The position numbers were made by a program, and so were the translations under genes. Below the pieces are notes generated by a model. It saw nothing but the letters and a program-made list of their open reading frames with translations. It was not told the DNA's origin and made no database searches. From contig JBBCBC010000012.1 of assembly GCA_037126765.1 (NCBI GenBank), positions 3,906,001 to 3,970,000 on the forward strand: a stretch of DNA of 64,000 nucleotides, in the 5' to 3' direction. The DNA is from Stenogyne calaminthoides. Its lineage: Eukaryota > Streptophyta > Magnoliopsida > Lamiales > Lamiaceae. Below, piece by piece: positions 10,487-21,660 of the stretch (positions are counted from its first letter, which is position 1; each line of letters starts with the position of its first letter).

Positions 10487-10960
10487 ACAGGGATGAAGAA
10501 CTCGGCCTAGGCGGCGCCTAGGCGCTAGGCGGCCGGCGGCCTCCCCGATTTTTCCAAAATCGCCCAAAAAAAGGCATTCCCGGTGCTAGGCGCCGTCTAG
10601 GCGGCCAAGTCGGTCTAGGCAGTCGGCATTTGCGGTGGGCGCGGTCGAGGTTTCGTCGATTTTGGAGGAGGTGCGGTGGCACGGTGGCTAGCGGTTTCTT
10701 CAATTAGTGGCTCGCGGTGGCGCGATCGAGAGAAATAGAAACAATTTTGGGGGTTTATGGAGAGAGAAATGAAAAAAAAAAACAGCAGCATATGTACACA
10801 CACATACAGGTACGCATATTTTGGGGGTTTATCTCTCATAGGCTCATACACACTGATGTTGCTTCTTCTTCAATCAAACTGGGGTGTATATATAATTATA
10901 TGTGTATGTAATTATGTATATATATGTGTATATATGTGAGGTGTATATATTTTAACATGG
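10487..10960. other. Flank with Ac-like CAGGGATGAA end and GC-rich palindromes
   Basis: One base beyond the LTR the sequence reads CAGGGATGAAGAA, resembling an Ac/hAT 5' terminal repeat (Ac begins CAGGGATGAAA). It is followed by a cluster of CCTAGGCG / CGCCTAGG palindromes (about 10505-10625) and GC-rich sequence. No matching opposite end was found between 10488 and 12936. Small frames on either strand look accidental. Positions 10780-10950 contain (AC)n and TATATGTG repeats. The stretch is nearly identical at 63107-63580. Confidence 0.5.
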
Positions 10961-11377
10961 TGTTGCGTTGGAGAAGGTGAATTTGATGATGAATGTGGGG
11001 CCCTATTGGAGTGAAGAGGTGGGGTGACTTAACTACGCACACATAAACATGTCTTTTTTCTCTAGGCTGGGCCCATTGGGGTTGTCCCTATGCAACAGAC
11101 TGCAGAGCATGTCTGTTTCTACTTTCTACCTATTCAATGTGAGCTACTGTATTATTAAAAAAAAATTAAAAAAATCGGACAGCCTTATGCGGCCACCAAA
11201 CGTTCGACTAGCGCTTTCCGATTTCTACTCCCTTGCCTAGCACAATCAGGTAAGAAATTTGTTATCAAGTCTTCTTTAATTCAAGCTGCTACCAATATTG
11301 TTGCTAGTGTTACAGACAAGGGTAATGACAAGTAAGTGAAGAAGGGGAAAAAATAGACAATGGAATTTTGTTGATGG
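10961..11377. other. Low-copy flank, no gene recognised
   Basis: Non-repetitive, moderately AT-rich sequence with a poly-A run near 11155. A short plus-strand stretch at about 11250-11330 (KKFVIKSSLIQAATNI, ending at a stop) could be an exon remnant but has no recognised family. It is conserved almost exactly at 63580-64000. Confidence 0.45.
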
Positions 11378-11600
11378 TTTTAGACAATTTGATACTGCTG
11401 GCTTTAGACAATTTGATTATGTTGTGTTATAATGTTTTAGACAATGGGATTTGTGATGGTTATTGTGTTGTTTAGACTATATTATGATGGATTGTGTTGT
11501 TTAGACTATGTTATGATGGATTGTGTTGTTTAGACTATGTTATGATGGTTATTTGTTGTTTAGACTATGTTATGATGGATTATGTTATGTTCTGTTGGAA
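11378..11600. repeat. Minisatellite, unit about 31 bp
   Basis: About four units of TTGTTTAGACTATGTTATGA (plus spacer) lie between 11462 and 11590. They are preceded by looser TTTTAGACAATTTGAT repeats from 11378. Confidence 0.85.
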
Positions 11601-11842
11601 AATTTGTTCTGTTTTCATTGAACAATAGAAGATAGGAGATAATATGTGCCCAAATAAGTTGGGACTTTTACAAAATAGTAGTAGGTGCCCAAATACATAA
11701 GTAGAGACTTTCTACACATAGCTAGCTAGATTCAACCCATCAACTTGAAGACAGTAGGTGCCCAAGATAGAATTATTACAATGTAAAGGATGACTTTTAG
11801 CTGATTCACTTTAGAGAGTTCTTCAGCCATGCATATTAGTTG

Positions 11843-12171
11843 CTACTTCATTTCTTCATCCATTTCAATTGCATTTCTTTCCCCATGAGCTGCATCTTTT
11901 AGCTTTTGAGTTAGGTCCAAGTTTTCAGCAATTAGGCTATCAATTCTCCTCATCATTTCAGAAAACTTGCCTTGCTCAGCCACTTCATGTTCATGTGCCC
12001 AAACAAAGAATTTGTAGCCACCACTTAGGGAGTCAACACAGGTATGAAACAACCTATCTTTGCTTCTTGGCTTTTGAGAAACATAAGTGACAGTAGGTTT
12101 GCACAATAACAGACAAGGTGATATGCCCATTTTTGTGTTGTGGAGGATGATGAAACTTCATCTTTACTCAT
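11843..12171 (-). pseudogene. GRF-type zinc-finger protein remnant with coiled coil
   Basis: Minus-strand 11843-12130 reads a finger-like block (CLLLCKP, then RLFHTC, then GGYKFFVWAHE) followed by a heptad-like helix (FSEMMRRIDSLIAENLDLTQ). This is the GRF finger pattern CxC...RxFxxC...CxFFxW followed by a coiled coil, common in plant genomes near Mutator-like elements. The Cys before KFF is Tyr and the first Cys pair is disturbed. An upstream ATG at 12171 (MSKDEVSSSS) is in another frame, so the copy is probably frameshifted. It resembles known GRF proteins from memory only. Confidence 0.55.
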
Positions 12172-12339
12172 GCTTATTTTTTTAAAGTTATGTTGCTATG
12201 TATGGATGAGTGAGTTAGTGTTTTGCAGCATATATATAGGTGGATATTGCGCCAATATTTCCCTCCACAAAGGCAAATAAATTCCCTCCAGAAAAGTTGC
12301 ATTTTCCCTCCAGAGATTCTGGAAAATTTGATGAAAACA

Positions 12340-12570
12340 TACAGAAAAAATCCTATGGGACCAAAAGTGTCATGTTTTTTCCTCCAAAAAACCACTCACG
12401 CGCTTCTCTTGACTGAAAATCCTATGGGACCAAAAGTGTTAACAGAGTTAACGAAAAAAGTGACGGCGGGACCAAATGTGTAAAAAAAATTGGCTGTGGG
12501 ACCAAAAATTAAAGGTTTGGAACCAAAATCGTGAGGTGTCGTGTCCTGTGGGACCAAAACTGCATTAAAC
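12340..12570. repeat. GGGACCAAAA repeat cluster (MULE-like debris)
   Basis: Six spaced copies of GGGACCAAAA-type motifs (about 12358, 12427, 12468, 12499, 12522, 12551), two of them within a repeated AATCCTATGGGACCAAAAGT. Such arrays are common in non-coding plant DNA and often belong to Mutator-like elements. The class assignment is inference. Confidence 0.45.
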
Positions 12571-12936
12571 TCGTCCAATTGTGATTTACTATTACATAAA
12601 TTAACAATCCATATATAATGTATATATTGTGTAATATTTAGGTTAGAAAATGAAAAACTAGAATTAAGATTATATATATAATGTATTATTTCGGTTCGAA
12701 TTACGATTTTTTTGGTAATTTTACCTTAAAAACAAAAACTGAAAACAAAAAAATCTAAAATTAAAAATCAAAATTGAACCGAATACCAAGTTAACCAAAC
12801 CAAAATTTTATTTCGGTTCGATTTGGCTCGATTTTTTGGTTTTTACCGGATAGAGCTCATCCATGCTTTTGGCAGCGCAGTCAAGTGGTTAGTTAATGGT
12901 TTTCTTTGACACAAACTCTCCTGTGAAACTTATTCA
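12571..12936. other. AT-rich flank with TTCGGTTCGA inverted motifs
   Basis: Contains TTTCGGTTCGA twice (about 12688 and 12810) and GAACCGAATA/AACCAAACC in the opposite sense, which could be a degenerate hAT-like or MITE end. No gene is visible. It is the left flank of A2. Confidence 0.4.
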
Positions 12937-14795
12937 TGTTGGGGTTATACTGGAAAGTATGCTTTTACTTTGTATAACCAAACTGAATTTCTGTCTTATT
13001 TGCTGAAATAAATTATTTATTACTGATGCTTTAAATATGATTGAAAGTTATATATATTTACTGCATATCTATTCAATAAATACATTATGTGTTACGTTGT
13101 AGTTAATTTGGTGATACCAGATCATAGAAGATCAAATTAACAGTTCCTCGTAACAAATGTACGTAATTCACAACCCAGATGGAAATGAACAATCCATCGT
13201 GAAAGGTTGAAGTGTAAGGCTCAGATTGACTTGTCTTGACCAAGAGATTACACTAGTGCATTATGATGCGCTGAATAGGACCTACATGTGGATAAATTCT
13301 CCAGTACTGAATATAGAAGAATTAAACCTCAGTGGTTCATTATTTCTTAATCCCCGTCCCTTAAATAGGATCGTGTGGAATTAATAATTATTGTTTTGAT
13401 TCATGTTGGGAAGAGAATAAATGCGATTCAATACCTTGTGTTTTTGGCTATATTATTAGTTACATGACGATTGCTAAGATTTAATACGGAGAATCGTGTG
13501 CAAGTACGTCTTGCTTGATTTGTCCCCTTGGTGGGCTCAGAAGTTTTATCATACCAAATCTTGCAAGTGAAATTTGTTTCCGGTATGGATAATGATGTTG
13601 AGATGTCCTTACTCCAAGGAGGAAGATATTGATTAATATGAAGTTATTCAGTGGCTTAATTTAATTAATGGACTGGATAATCTTAAACACGGGAAATAAT
13701 AACTGGGAGCCATATTAACAGTAATATGGGTTAAGATGGATAGTGCAATATTAATTATGTAGTGGGATTAATTAATATTTATGGGCTTAAATAATATTGT
13801 GGTTCAATATTGGAAATTCAAGGTCCATTGGAAGATCCAATCTTAATTCTCCTAAAGGCCCCTCAAGTAGCCCAAAGATAAAGTCCAATAACTGAAAAAG
13901 ATGTTTGAAATAAAATAAATTATTGTTGCCTATTTTTTCCTATTTTTTCGAAAATAATGAATAAAAGAGGGATAAATATTTTCTTTGAATTTTGTTATGG
14001 AATGTAGATAAGTATTCTTGGAATACAAGATTATCTCATTAAATTCAAGAAATCTCCCACTTGGTTATTTATTAAGCAAATTTTCGAAAATCATGAAAAA
14101 TAAGGAGATGAAAGATTTTCTTGATTTTCTTGAAAAGATAATATGGAAGATATGTATTATTGGAATACAAGAATATCTTGTAAAATTCAAGAAGATCCAA
14201 ATCTTGGATTCCTAGTCCTCATATTTTTCGAAAAATCCATAAGTGTAAGGAGGTGGGATTTTTATGGAATATTTTAATTATGGGGAAAATAATATATGAG
14301 ATATATTCAAGATTTCTTGGAGATCAAGAAAAAGATTTTCCTATCTTTATTCCTACACTAAAAATTGTCCAAACCCCTTATTATAAATAGGGGATGAATG
14401 TTTCATCCCCAATGCAATTCCATGTGTTGGAAAAATTAGAAATCCACAAAGGTGGTGCAACATAATTTTATTTTTCCTGTTGTTAATTGTTTGCGAGCAT
14501 CCTTCCACCGGATTGTTGAACAAGGACGAGAGAATACTTGAGAAGGCTCTTTGGGTTTGTTAGTGTGAACGGGATATCCATCTTCTCAACGGTTGTCACT
14601 TCAAGAGGTTAGTTCACGTAAACTCCTAGCAATTCCGCATGCGTAGAATTTATGTGACTTGTTTATATGCATGATTTGTTGTTGAATTATTATTCGAATT
14701 AATATAGGATTAATTCATGCTAGTAATAATTGTTAGAATTAAATTTGTATTTAAATATTCACCCCGAATAGATCCGGGCAATTAATTCTCCAACA
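12937..14795 (+). repeat. A2 5' LTR (1859 bp, full length)
   Basis: Begins TGTTGGGG and ends CCAACA, directly followed by the primer site. A TATA box lies at 14381-14389 (TTATAAATA). Length and content match the solo LTR at 41556-43415. The preceding five bases are ATTCA, and the partner duplication is beyond the available sequence. Confidence 0.93.
14381..14389 (+). promoter_or_regulatory. LTR TATA box
   Basis: TTATAAATA followed by GGGGATGAATG, the conserved start region of family A transcripts. Confidence 0.6.
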
Positions 14796-14797
14796 AC

Positions 14798-14810
14798 TGG
14801 TATCAGAGCC
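14798..14810 (+). other. A2 primer binding site (initiator Met tRNA)
   Basis: TGGTATCAGAGCC two bases after the LTR, complementary to initiator tRNA-Met. Confidence 0.9.
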
Positions 14811-14836
14811 ACGGTTTCGGGCTCTGAATTTTAAAT

Positions 14837-14841
14837 TGTAA
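14837..14841. repeat. B1 target-site duplication, left
   Basis: TGTAA, identical to 29427-29431. Confidence 0.92.
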
Positions 14842-16338
14842 TGTTGGGAAATTTATAGTTTTGATGGAAGTTCCAAAACAGTTGTAATAGGACCAGTCGA
14901 ACATGTTAGTCTACTGATGTTTTGATAGGAAACCAGCTGAACATGTTAGACAGCTGATGTAGTAGACTATGTCATTATTAAAGAAGAACTCAAGATGCTC
15001 AAGTCTAGTGAAGATAAGTAGCAAAGAACAGCAGAGAGAAGATAAGCAGAGCAATGATCAGTAGCAAGATCAGCAGTTGAAGATCAGTAGCGGTTTTAAA
15101 TAGACTTCACTTGAAGACCAAAAGACCTACTCTATTAAGATTTCAGCAAAGTCGATTGGTTGAAGCTAAGACAACCATATCAGTAGACTCAAGGCGACTG
15201 ATCAGTTCAGGCCAAGTCAGCAAGATGATAAGCTTAACTACTTATCATAAACATACGGGGTAAGCCAGACCAGAAGAATGTCAAAATTAGTTGGTGAACA
15301 AACACCGAAATGCTGTACTTGTCAACCAATGAGAAAATGACACGTATGAACAAGCTGACGATGCGGGACTCGGCGTTGCATAGTCAAACGGCTAGAAAGG
15401 ACAACTATTCATGCTTTCGTCCATGCCGTCCCTGAAGCACGTCACATCAAATCCTGCATCCTACCAAATATAGCCGAAAATTCAAATTGCTATCCAATGG
15501 CTCTTTGATTTTGAGGTCTATAAATATGGGATTACTCTTCAGAGTGAAGGGACGGAAATTATCAAGAAGCTCATACTATAGCAAAATTTCCGCACGATGA
15601 ACACAAAATTGAAGATTATTTCTAAGTGTTCATCCCATTGTTCTTAGCATAGAAATCTCATCCTTTAGCTTTAGGCTACACAAATACTAGGATAGATTTC
15701 CAGTTTGAACAACAACAAATCTTACCCAAACCCAAAGTTAGGTTAAGTTTGTTTAGCAAGATTTCAGACGGTTTCTAATTCTGATTTCTGGGATCGGTTG
15801 AGTGAGAACTCTATAAATATCTGCTGGTTGTAATGTGTTGGACTAACACAATAAACTAAGTCCAAGTCGGTTAAGTTGGTGCCCCTTGTGATATGGAAGA
15901 GTGGACGTAGGATTGGTTGTCCGAACCACTATAAATCTTGTGTGCATTTATTTGCTCTTAACTGCTTTACACTATCGCACACGACTTTGCTTAAAATCTC
16001 ATACATATTCCGAGTTAGGATCAGTTCGCATCAAGCAAATGATCTGATCAATTTGACTCCTTGGTCAGCTGATTGAAAACAGACTCGAGAATCTGATTTG
16101 TTAAAACTGGTTTTTCACACGGGTATAAACTAGCTTTCGCACAATCAGTTAAACTGATAGACACCGAACTGATCACCCATCAGGGGATCAGTAAGTTGGA
16201 TATCAGCCCATACTGACTCACTCGCACTCTGATCAGGAAACCTGCTTTCACACCTGATCCACTCGAAAAGTTTTTCAGAAGTCTATTCACCCCTCCCCTT
16301 TAGACTTCTGCCCTCACGAAACCCGTTCGGGACCTACA
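14842..16338 (+). repeat. B1 5' LTR (1497 bp)
   Basis: Begins TGTTGGGAAATT and ends GGGACCTACA. It has a TATA box at 15518-15527, many GATCAG-containing short repeats in U3 (about 14990-15110) and a conserved plant-LTR block around CCACTATAAATCTTGTGTG near 15930. It is nearly identical to the 3' LTR except at CAG/CTG sites in the last 250 bp. Confidence 0.94.
15518..15527 (+). promoter_or_regulatory. B1 LTR TATA box
   Basis: CTATAAATAT, conserved in the 3' LTR at about 28620 and as TATAAAAT at 36121 in B2. Confidence 0.65.
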
Positions 16339-16340
16339 AG

Positions 16341-16351
16341 TGGTATCAGAG
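16341..16351 (+). other. B1 primer binding site (initiator Met tRNA)
   Basis: TGGTATCAGAG two bases after the 5' LTR, the Sirevirus/copia initiator-Met primer site. Confidence 0.9.
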
Positions 16352-16475
16352 TAGTGGTTCTACGGACCACTGGCTTTGAATATCATCGGTTCTTGAGGAA
16401 GAAATTTTGTGGTCACTTGAACAAATCTTTAAAAACCGTTTTTAAACTTCATCTGATTTCTAAAACTCACTCAGA

Positions 16476-18612
16476 ATGGATAACACATCCTGCATGTATC
16501 ATGATCTTCCAAAGTTTACTATTGATGATTATGCAGATTGGACCTTAATTATGAGCAACCATCTGGGAGCCATCAACAATAGGATGATGGAAGTTCTAGA
16601 ACAAGGACCAATCCTCATCTACCACAACAATCCAGCTGAAGGTGGTGACCCAGATTTTCCAGTTGGCGCTCGGATCGAAAAAGAGTCCGATTCGATGGAT
16701 CTTTGAAGAAAGGAAGCTGTCAACACTGGATACGGTTGCGAGACACATAATCATGAAAATGATGGATAAAATCACACGTGAAAAGATCAAGTATCTCAAG
16801 ACAGCCAAACAAATGTGGGATACACTTGCTGAAATGTGTGAAGGAAATGATCTGATTAAAGATAGCGGTATCGCCCGAGCGGTGAAGTTTGAGAAACTTA
16901 AGATGCTGCTAAATGAAACCATCAACCAGCTCGATGGAAGAATCACCATGTCAGTCAACAAGCTAAGTGAACTAGGACGAGAAATGTCAGACAAAGACAT
17001 TAACTACAAGATCTTGAGATCTCTGACAAAGAAGTGGGATATGAAAGTTACAGTGATAAAGGATTGTCAAGATATTGCGAAAATGAAGCCAAACAACCTG
17101 TTTCTGAGTCTTAAAAGCCCATGAGTTTGATCTGATTGAACGAGGGCAAGAAGAAGAAGATGAGTCGCTTCTTAGAAACCACACCACATCAAAAGTCGTT
17201 GCATTCAAAAGCAACCGCAAAGAACTCAAAGTCTCATGAACGGGTTGGAAACATCATAAGTCAGATAGAACAGATTGCTTTGCTGACCAGAAAACTTGAA
17301 AAGTCCAACATTCAACTGGGTAAATATCTAAGATTCTACAGAGATTATCAAAACAGCAGAGGAAGAGATAGGAGGCCAACCGACGGATCGCAAGAAAGAA
17401 CCAGATCGGATGACCGAAGAGATGATCCGCGGGGAGGATCGCAGAGAAGATAAGAAAAGAGATGATCGATCGATGAAAGGAGAGACAACATATCGAAAAA
17501 GACGAAATTGATTCATAGCGCACAGAAAGTCACCGACAGATTCTACCAAAACAGAATGACTCACCGGCGTAAGAAGTTCCGTGGATCGTGGAGCATGTTT
17601 CAAGCTGTGAGAAACCAGTCATTACAACCGCCTGCCCGGACGAACCGTAAAGAAAAAGAGGTTTTAACGAAGAGAGCAACGTTATAGAGATGAAAGCCAT
17701 GGTTCTTGCGTCGTGGGATTGATGATTCTTATTCCGCGCCGAGGATTCGGATACTTTCATCTGTGAAGACTTCGCCGATGATGAGCAATGCGATGATTTC
17801 TACAACTACGATGATCTCGATATTCTCTTGATGATGAAATCTGCCTGATGGCAAAGGAAGAAGACCAAACTGAGGTAACTTCTAAACCTTCCATGTTTTC
17901 TGATTCCACACCCGTGTCTTTGAAAGCACACTTTGGAGAGATTGACTGCAACTCTATAGTGAGCAATTGCTTGATGATCTCTAACGCAAAGAGACACTTA
18001 TACAATAGTGGAAGTTCGAAAACGATAAGCTAAGGATTAAGAATATTCAAATTGTTAAGGAAAATGATATCGAAAAGTCACGAATCAAATCACCAAATCG
18101 TTTCGAAAAATGACTAAAGAACTGGAAGTTCTGAAAGTCAGTTCTTTTGATCAGGATAAACTGATTAAGGATCAGCTAGCTATTAACAAACAGCAAGCTG
18201 ATGATCTTAAAATCCTTCAGGCTAAGTTTGATGAACTCTTCCGACTGCATGAGAGTCTGAAAATAACTGAGGATAGTTTAAGTGAAGAAAATCTGGTTTT
18301 CATGAAATCTTCTAAAACCGTTCAAGATATGAACAACTATTTTCGAACGACAACTAATAAGAAGGGAATTGGGTATGAAAACCCTTCTACATCCTCAAAA
18401 GCCCCGTCTAGTTCACTTCATAAAAGTGTAATCAAACGAGTTTCTGATAAAGATACACATAAATCAAAATTTGTATCTGATAAGGGAAAGAGACCTGCTG
18501 AACAAGTAAGGCAAGTGCCTGATCAGAAAGGGAATAGAAATGGACCCCAACTGATCAAGCATCAATCAGGAATCGTGAAGAACCCGATCCCTCAACCCCG
18601 ATCGCCAGATTA
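16476..18612 (+). pseudogene. B1 gag, Sirevirus type, with coiled-coil extension
   Basis: The start is the ATG at 16476 (MDNTSCMYHDLPKF). The capsid/UBN2 part runs through KYLKTAKQMWDTLAEMCEG and NYKILRSLTKKWDMKV (to about 17110). A basic Arg/Ser/Asp linker follows. The CCHC region (near 17600) is not readable here, although B2 retains FNCQKPGHSDRDC. The last open part (18110-18612) is a coiled coil (about the first 65 residues) and a Lys/Ser-rich tail. A long coiled-coil gag C-terminus is a known Sirevirus trait, linked in the literature to dynein light-chain-8 binding. Frameshifts near 16680, 17120 and 17450-18100 prevent a single product. Confidence 0.82.
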
Positions 18613-19040
18613 GGTATCGGAAAAAGACAACCTCTCAAAGGGAAACTGAAACTGTCCTAATCGGTCACCGCCTAACAAAGCAAGCTAAAAGGTAAACTAC
18701 TAAGACCGGATATGCCAAAAAGATATGAATCTTTTAATGGTAGCGATCGTACCTACCCTTATAATCGAAAACACAGGTCAGACCGAGCCCCAATCGGATA
18801 AAAAAAGAAGACATATATCAATGAAAAGGCCCAAGTCTTCTGAGTCATCCAAGGCTCACACTCATAATCATACTAATCAGAATACATATGAAGAGACGTA
18901 TGATTATGTAGATGTTTATCGGAGACAAATTAGGCCATTTGTTTTCAACAAAGGTGCGAGATATATTTTGGATCCCTAAAATTACCTCTAACCCCCAGGA
19001 CCCGATTCTCTTTGGGTACCTAAAAACTGATTTGATTGCA
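18613..19040 (+). pseudogene. B1 gag-protease spacer
   Basis: The plus strand reads low-complexity Ser/Lys/His-rich sequence in short frames (for example 18725-18979 with KRPKSSESSKAHTHNH), then VWPIREVYKQ-like residues leading into the protease. No domain is recognised beyond being part of the polyprotein. Confidence 0.6.
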
Positions 19041-19300
19041 GGTTCGCGTGGGTTTGGCCAATAAGGGAGGTGTATAAGCAACTATCTGGTACATCGATAG
19101 TGGATGCTCAAGGCACATGACATGAATCAAACATCTCCTTAGCTCTTACACAAAACAAGAAGGCCCACGTGTACTCTTTGGTGATGATAACTTTGGTTTT
19201 ACCAGAGGATTCTGAACCTTAGAGAATGATGATGTCAAAGATTCTTTGAGTCTCGTATGTCGAAGGTTTAAAGCATAATCTGTTATCAGTTTCACAATTT
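19041..19300 (+). pseudogene. B1 aspartic protease
   Basis: WYIDSGCSRHMT is encoded at 19087-19122, the exact Sirevirus-type active site (D-S-G). A TGA follows at 19123 and the remaining protease frame is broken, including near 19230. It would process the gag-pol polyprotein. Confidence 0.85.
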
Positions 19301-20400
19301 TGCGACAATGGATTCAGTGTTGAGTTCTCGACTGATCAGTGCACTATCAAGAATCGAGCTACTCAACAGATCAGTGCACTTGAAAGGAACGATATATACA
19401 ATAGATTGGAATAGTTGTCCAAGAAATGCATGCCTGATTGTTAAGAGTTCCAAAAGCAGCAGTTGGTTCTGGCATAATAGAATGAGCCATCTGAACTTTA
19501 AAACTCTTAACAAGATAGCAAGGATGTCTTTGGTTGAGGGTCTTCCTAATGAGGTATTTTCTAAGGATCGGACATGTGTCACATATCGGAAAAAAACAAA
19601 AAAAACCATTCAAGGAATCCCATGACCCGGCGTCAAATCAGAAAGCATCGCGAATCGCTCCATATGGATCTATTTGGACCCGATTACACCGTTAGTCTCG
19701 TGACGACGAAATATACTCTGGTAATCATGGATGATTATTCCAAGTTTACAGGTTGTATTCTTGTATAAGAAGAATGAGACAACAACAAAGATACTGAGTT
19801 TTGCTCAAGAAACTACTGAATGAATGAAAATGTGTCGATTATAGTGAAAATCGGATCGGATAAAGGTACATAATTTACGAACACTTTTATTCTTGATTTT
19901 TTGCACTAAGTTTGGAATACAACATGAGACATCACCGCAAAGAACACCACAAATGAATGGAGTAGCGAGAATGGAGAAACAGAACACTTCAAAAGAAGTT
20001 GCTCGAACTATGTTAAATTAACATGCAACTCAAGTCGCTTCAAGTGCGTAGCCATCAACACCGCATGCCATACTCGTAAATAGATGTTCTCGACTAATGC
20101 TCACTTTAAAACACCCTATGAACTGTGGAAGGGCGTAAAAACCTCGTGTTTCTTACTTCCATTTTTTTGGGTGCAAGTGTTCATACACAACAATGGGAAG
20201 AGCCATTGAAAACCTTTGAGGCCAAGTCGATGAGGTATATTCTTAGGATATTCCTCAACCAAAGAAGGCTTTCGGGGGTGTTCAACAGGCGAACCCTAGT
20301 TGTGGAAGAAACACCACATGTGGTCTTTGATGAGACATCTTCTAAACAAGAGAAATCGCGCGCTTAGAACAAGCAAAGATGCGATCAACCGCCGTACTTG
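19301..20400 (+). pseudogene. B1 integrase
   Basis: GAG-pre-integrase part at about 19460-19610 (SSWFWHNRMSHLNFKTLNKI, then SLVEGLPNEVF) with the HH half of the HHCC finger; the Cys pair reads CVTY, so one Cys is lost. The core includes HMDLFGP (19660) and the second acidic region SDKGT (about 19855). The third region (ERKNRT in relatives) lies near 19965 in a broken frame. Multiple frameshifts are present. Confidence 0.8.
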
Positions 20401-21660
20401 ATGCACAGAAAATGGATCAGCTAAGTATCAAGGAAAAGAGGATCAGATCACGTAACAGTGTATGTTCCAGAACTTGATCTTACTGATTCACCAGTTCAAT
20501 CAGACCCTAAAGTACGTACAATTGTCAATGAAGAAGTTGGTGCAATTTGAGATGATATCAATTGAACCATCCGGTTCGGGGAGCACTGAAGTTCCTCACG
20601 GACGGACATCGACACATGATGAGTCCAACATCACCGAGACTTGTCCCATGCTCAAGTGGATTATAATTCTGCACCCACTCCCAATCTCTAGTGATGAACT
20701 ACTATCGAAAGAGGATGATGTTCTCCAAACCGATGAGAATCGAAAAAGAAGGACTGGATAACCGGTCATCCAACCGGATCTCGATCATCGAAGACCCATC
20801 GATAGAGTTAAAACTAGACATCGTTGGTGAAAGTGCCATGTATTGTTGTTATCTGTCTTTGAAGGAACCAACCAAAGTAGAAGAAGCTCTACGAGGATCT
20901 GTTGGATTCTAGCCATGCAAGAAGAATCGAACAATTTGAAAGGAATCAGTCCGAAACGGGTGGATGAACCAACCCATCAAGATGTGATTGACACAAAGTG
21001 GGTATTCAAGAACAAGAGATGAGAATAATGTCATAACGAGAAATAAAAGGCAAGACTTGTTGCTAAGGGGTATTCACAATCGAAGGAATTGATTATGATG
21101 AGACCTTTGCACCAGCTTGCTCGCCTGAAGCCATTCGGTTGTTTAAGCATATCTTTTACCTGAGGGTTTATTGTGTATCGGATGGATGTAAAGAGGAATT
21201 CTTAAACGGGGTACTAGGCGAGGAAGTTTATGTTGAACACCCTCCCGGCTTTGAAAAAAGGCGACCAGTGTACCGTTTTAAAAAAGCTCTTTATGGCTCA
21301 AAAAAGCTCCTCGAGCTTGGTATGATACACTCTCTCAGTTCTTGATAGACAATGGATTCACTAAAGGAATAGTGGACAAAACCTTATTCGATTGAAGATG
21401 GAGAGATATTACGATGGTTGATTTATGTGGGCGATATCATTTTCGGATCTCCCAACAAGACTTTATGTGAAAAGTTCAGCAAGTTGATGCAAGGGAAGTT
21501 CGAGATGTCCATGATGGGCGAGATGAATTAATTTCTAGGTCTTCAAGTTAAGCAAAGTACAGAAGGGATATTCATCTGCCAGGCGAAGTATACTAGGAAC
21601 TTGTTGGCTAAGTTTGGAGTTCAAACGTAAGGAAGCGAAATTCCTCGTTGATTTGGATTC
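20401..21660 (+). pseudogene. B1 reverse transcriptase, YVGD active site
   Basis: DTKWVFKNK near 20992 and ARLVAKGYSQ near 21050 mark the start of the RT. Then come FLNGVLGEEVYVEHPPGFEK (about 21200), a fingers/palm block, and the active site YVGD at 21424-21435 in place of YVDD. LCEKFSKLMQGKFEMSMMGEM and FLGLQVKQ follow. The first catalytic Asp of the motif is Gly here, while B2 has YVDD at 43665. Upstream 20401-20980 is the variable integrase C-terminus/linker. Confidence 0.82.

Noticed and set aside
10518..10851. Minus-strand Arg/Pro-rich frames
   Set aside because: Arise from the CCTAGGCG palindromic repeats and purine/pyrimidine bias. No domain. The two overlapping frames are equally good.
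12174..12578. Overlapping frames on both strands (60-86 codons)
   Set aside because: Created by the GGGACCAAAA repeat. They repeat the same peptide and have no start context.
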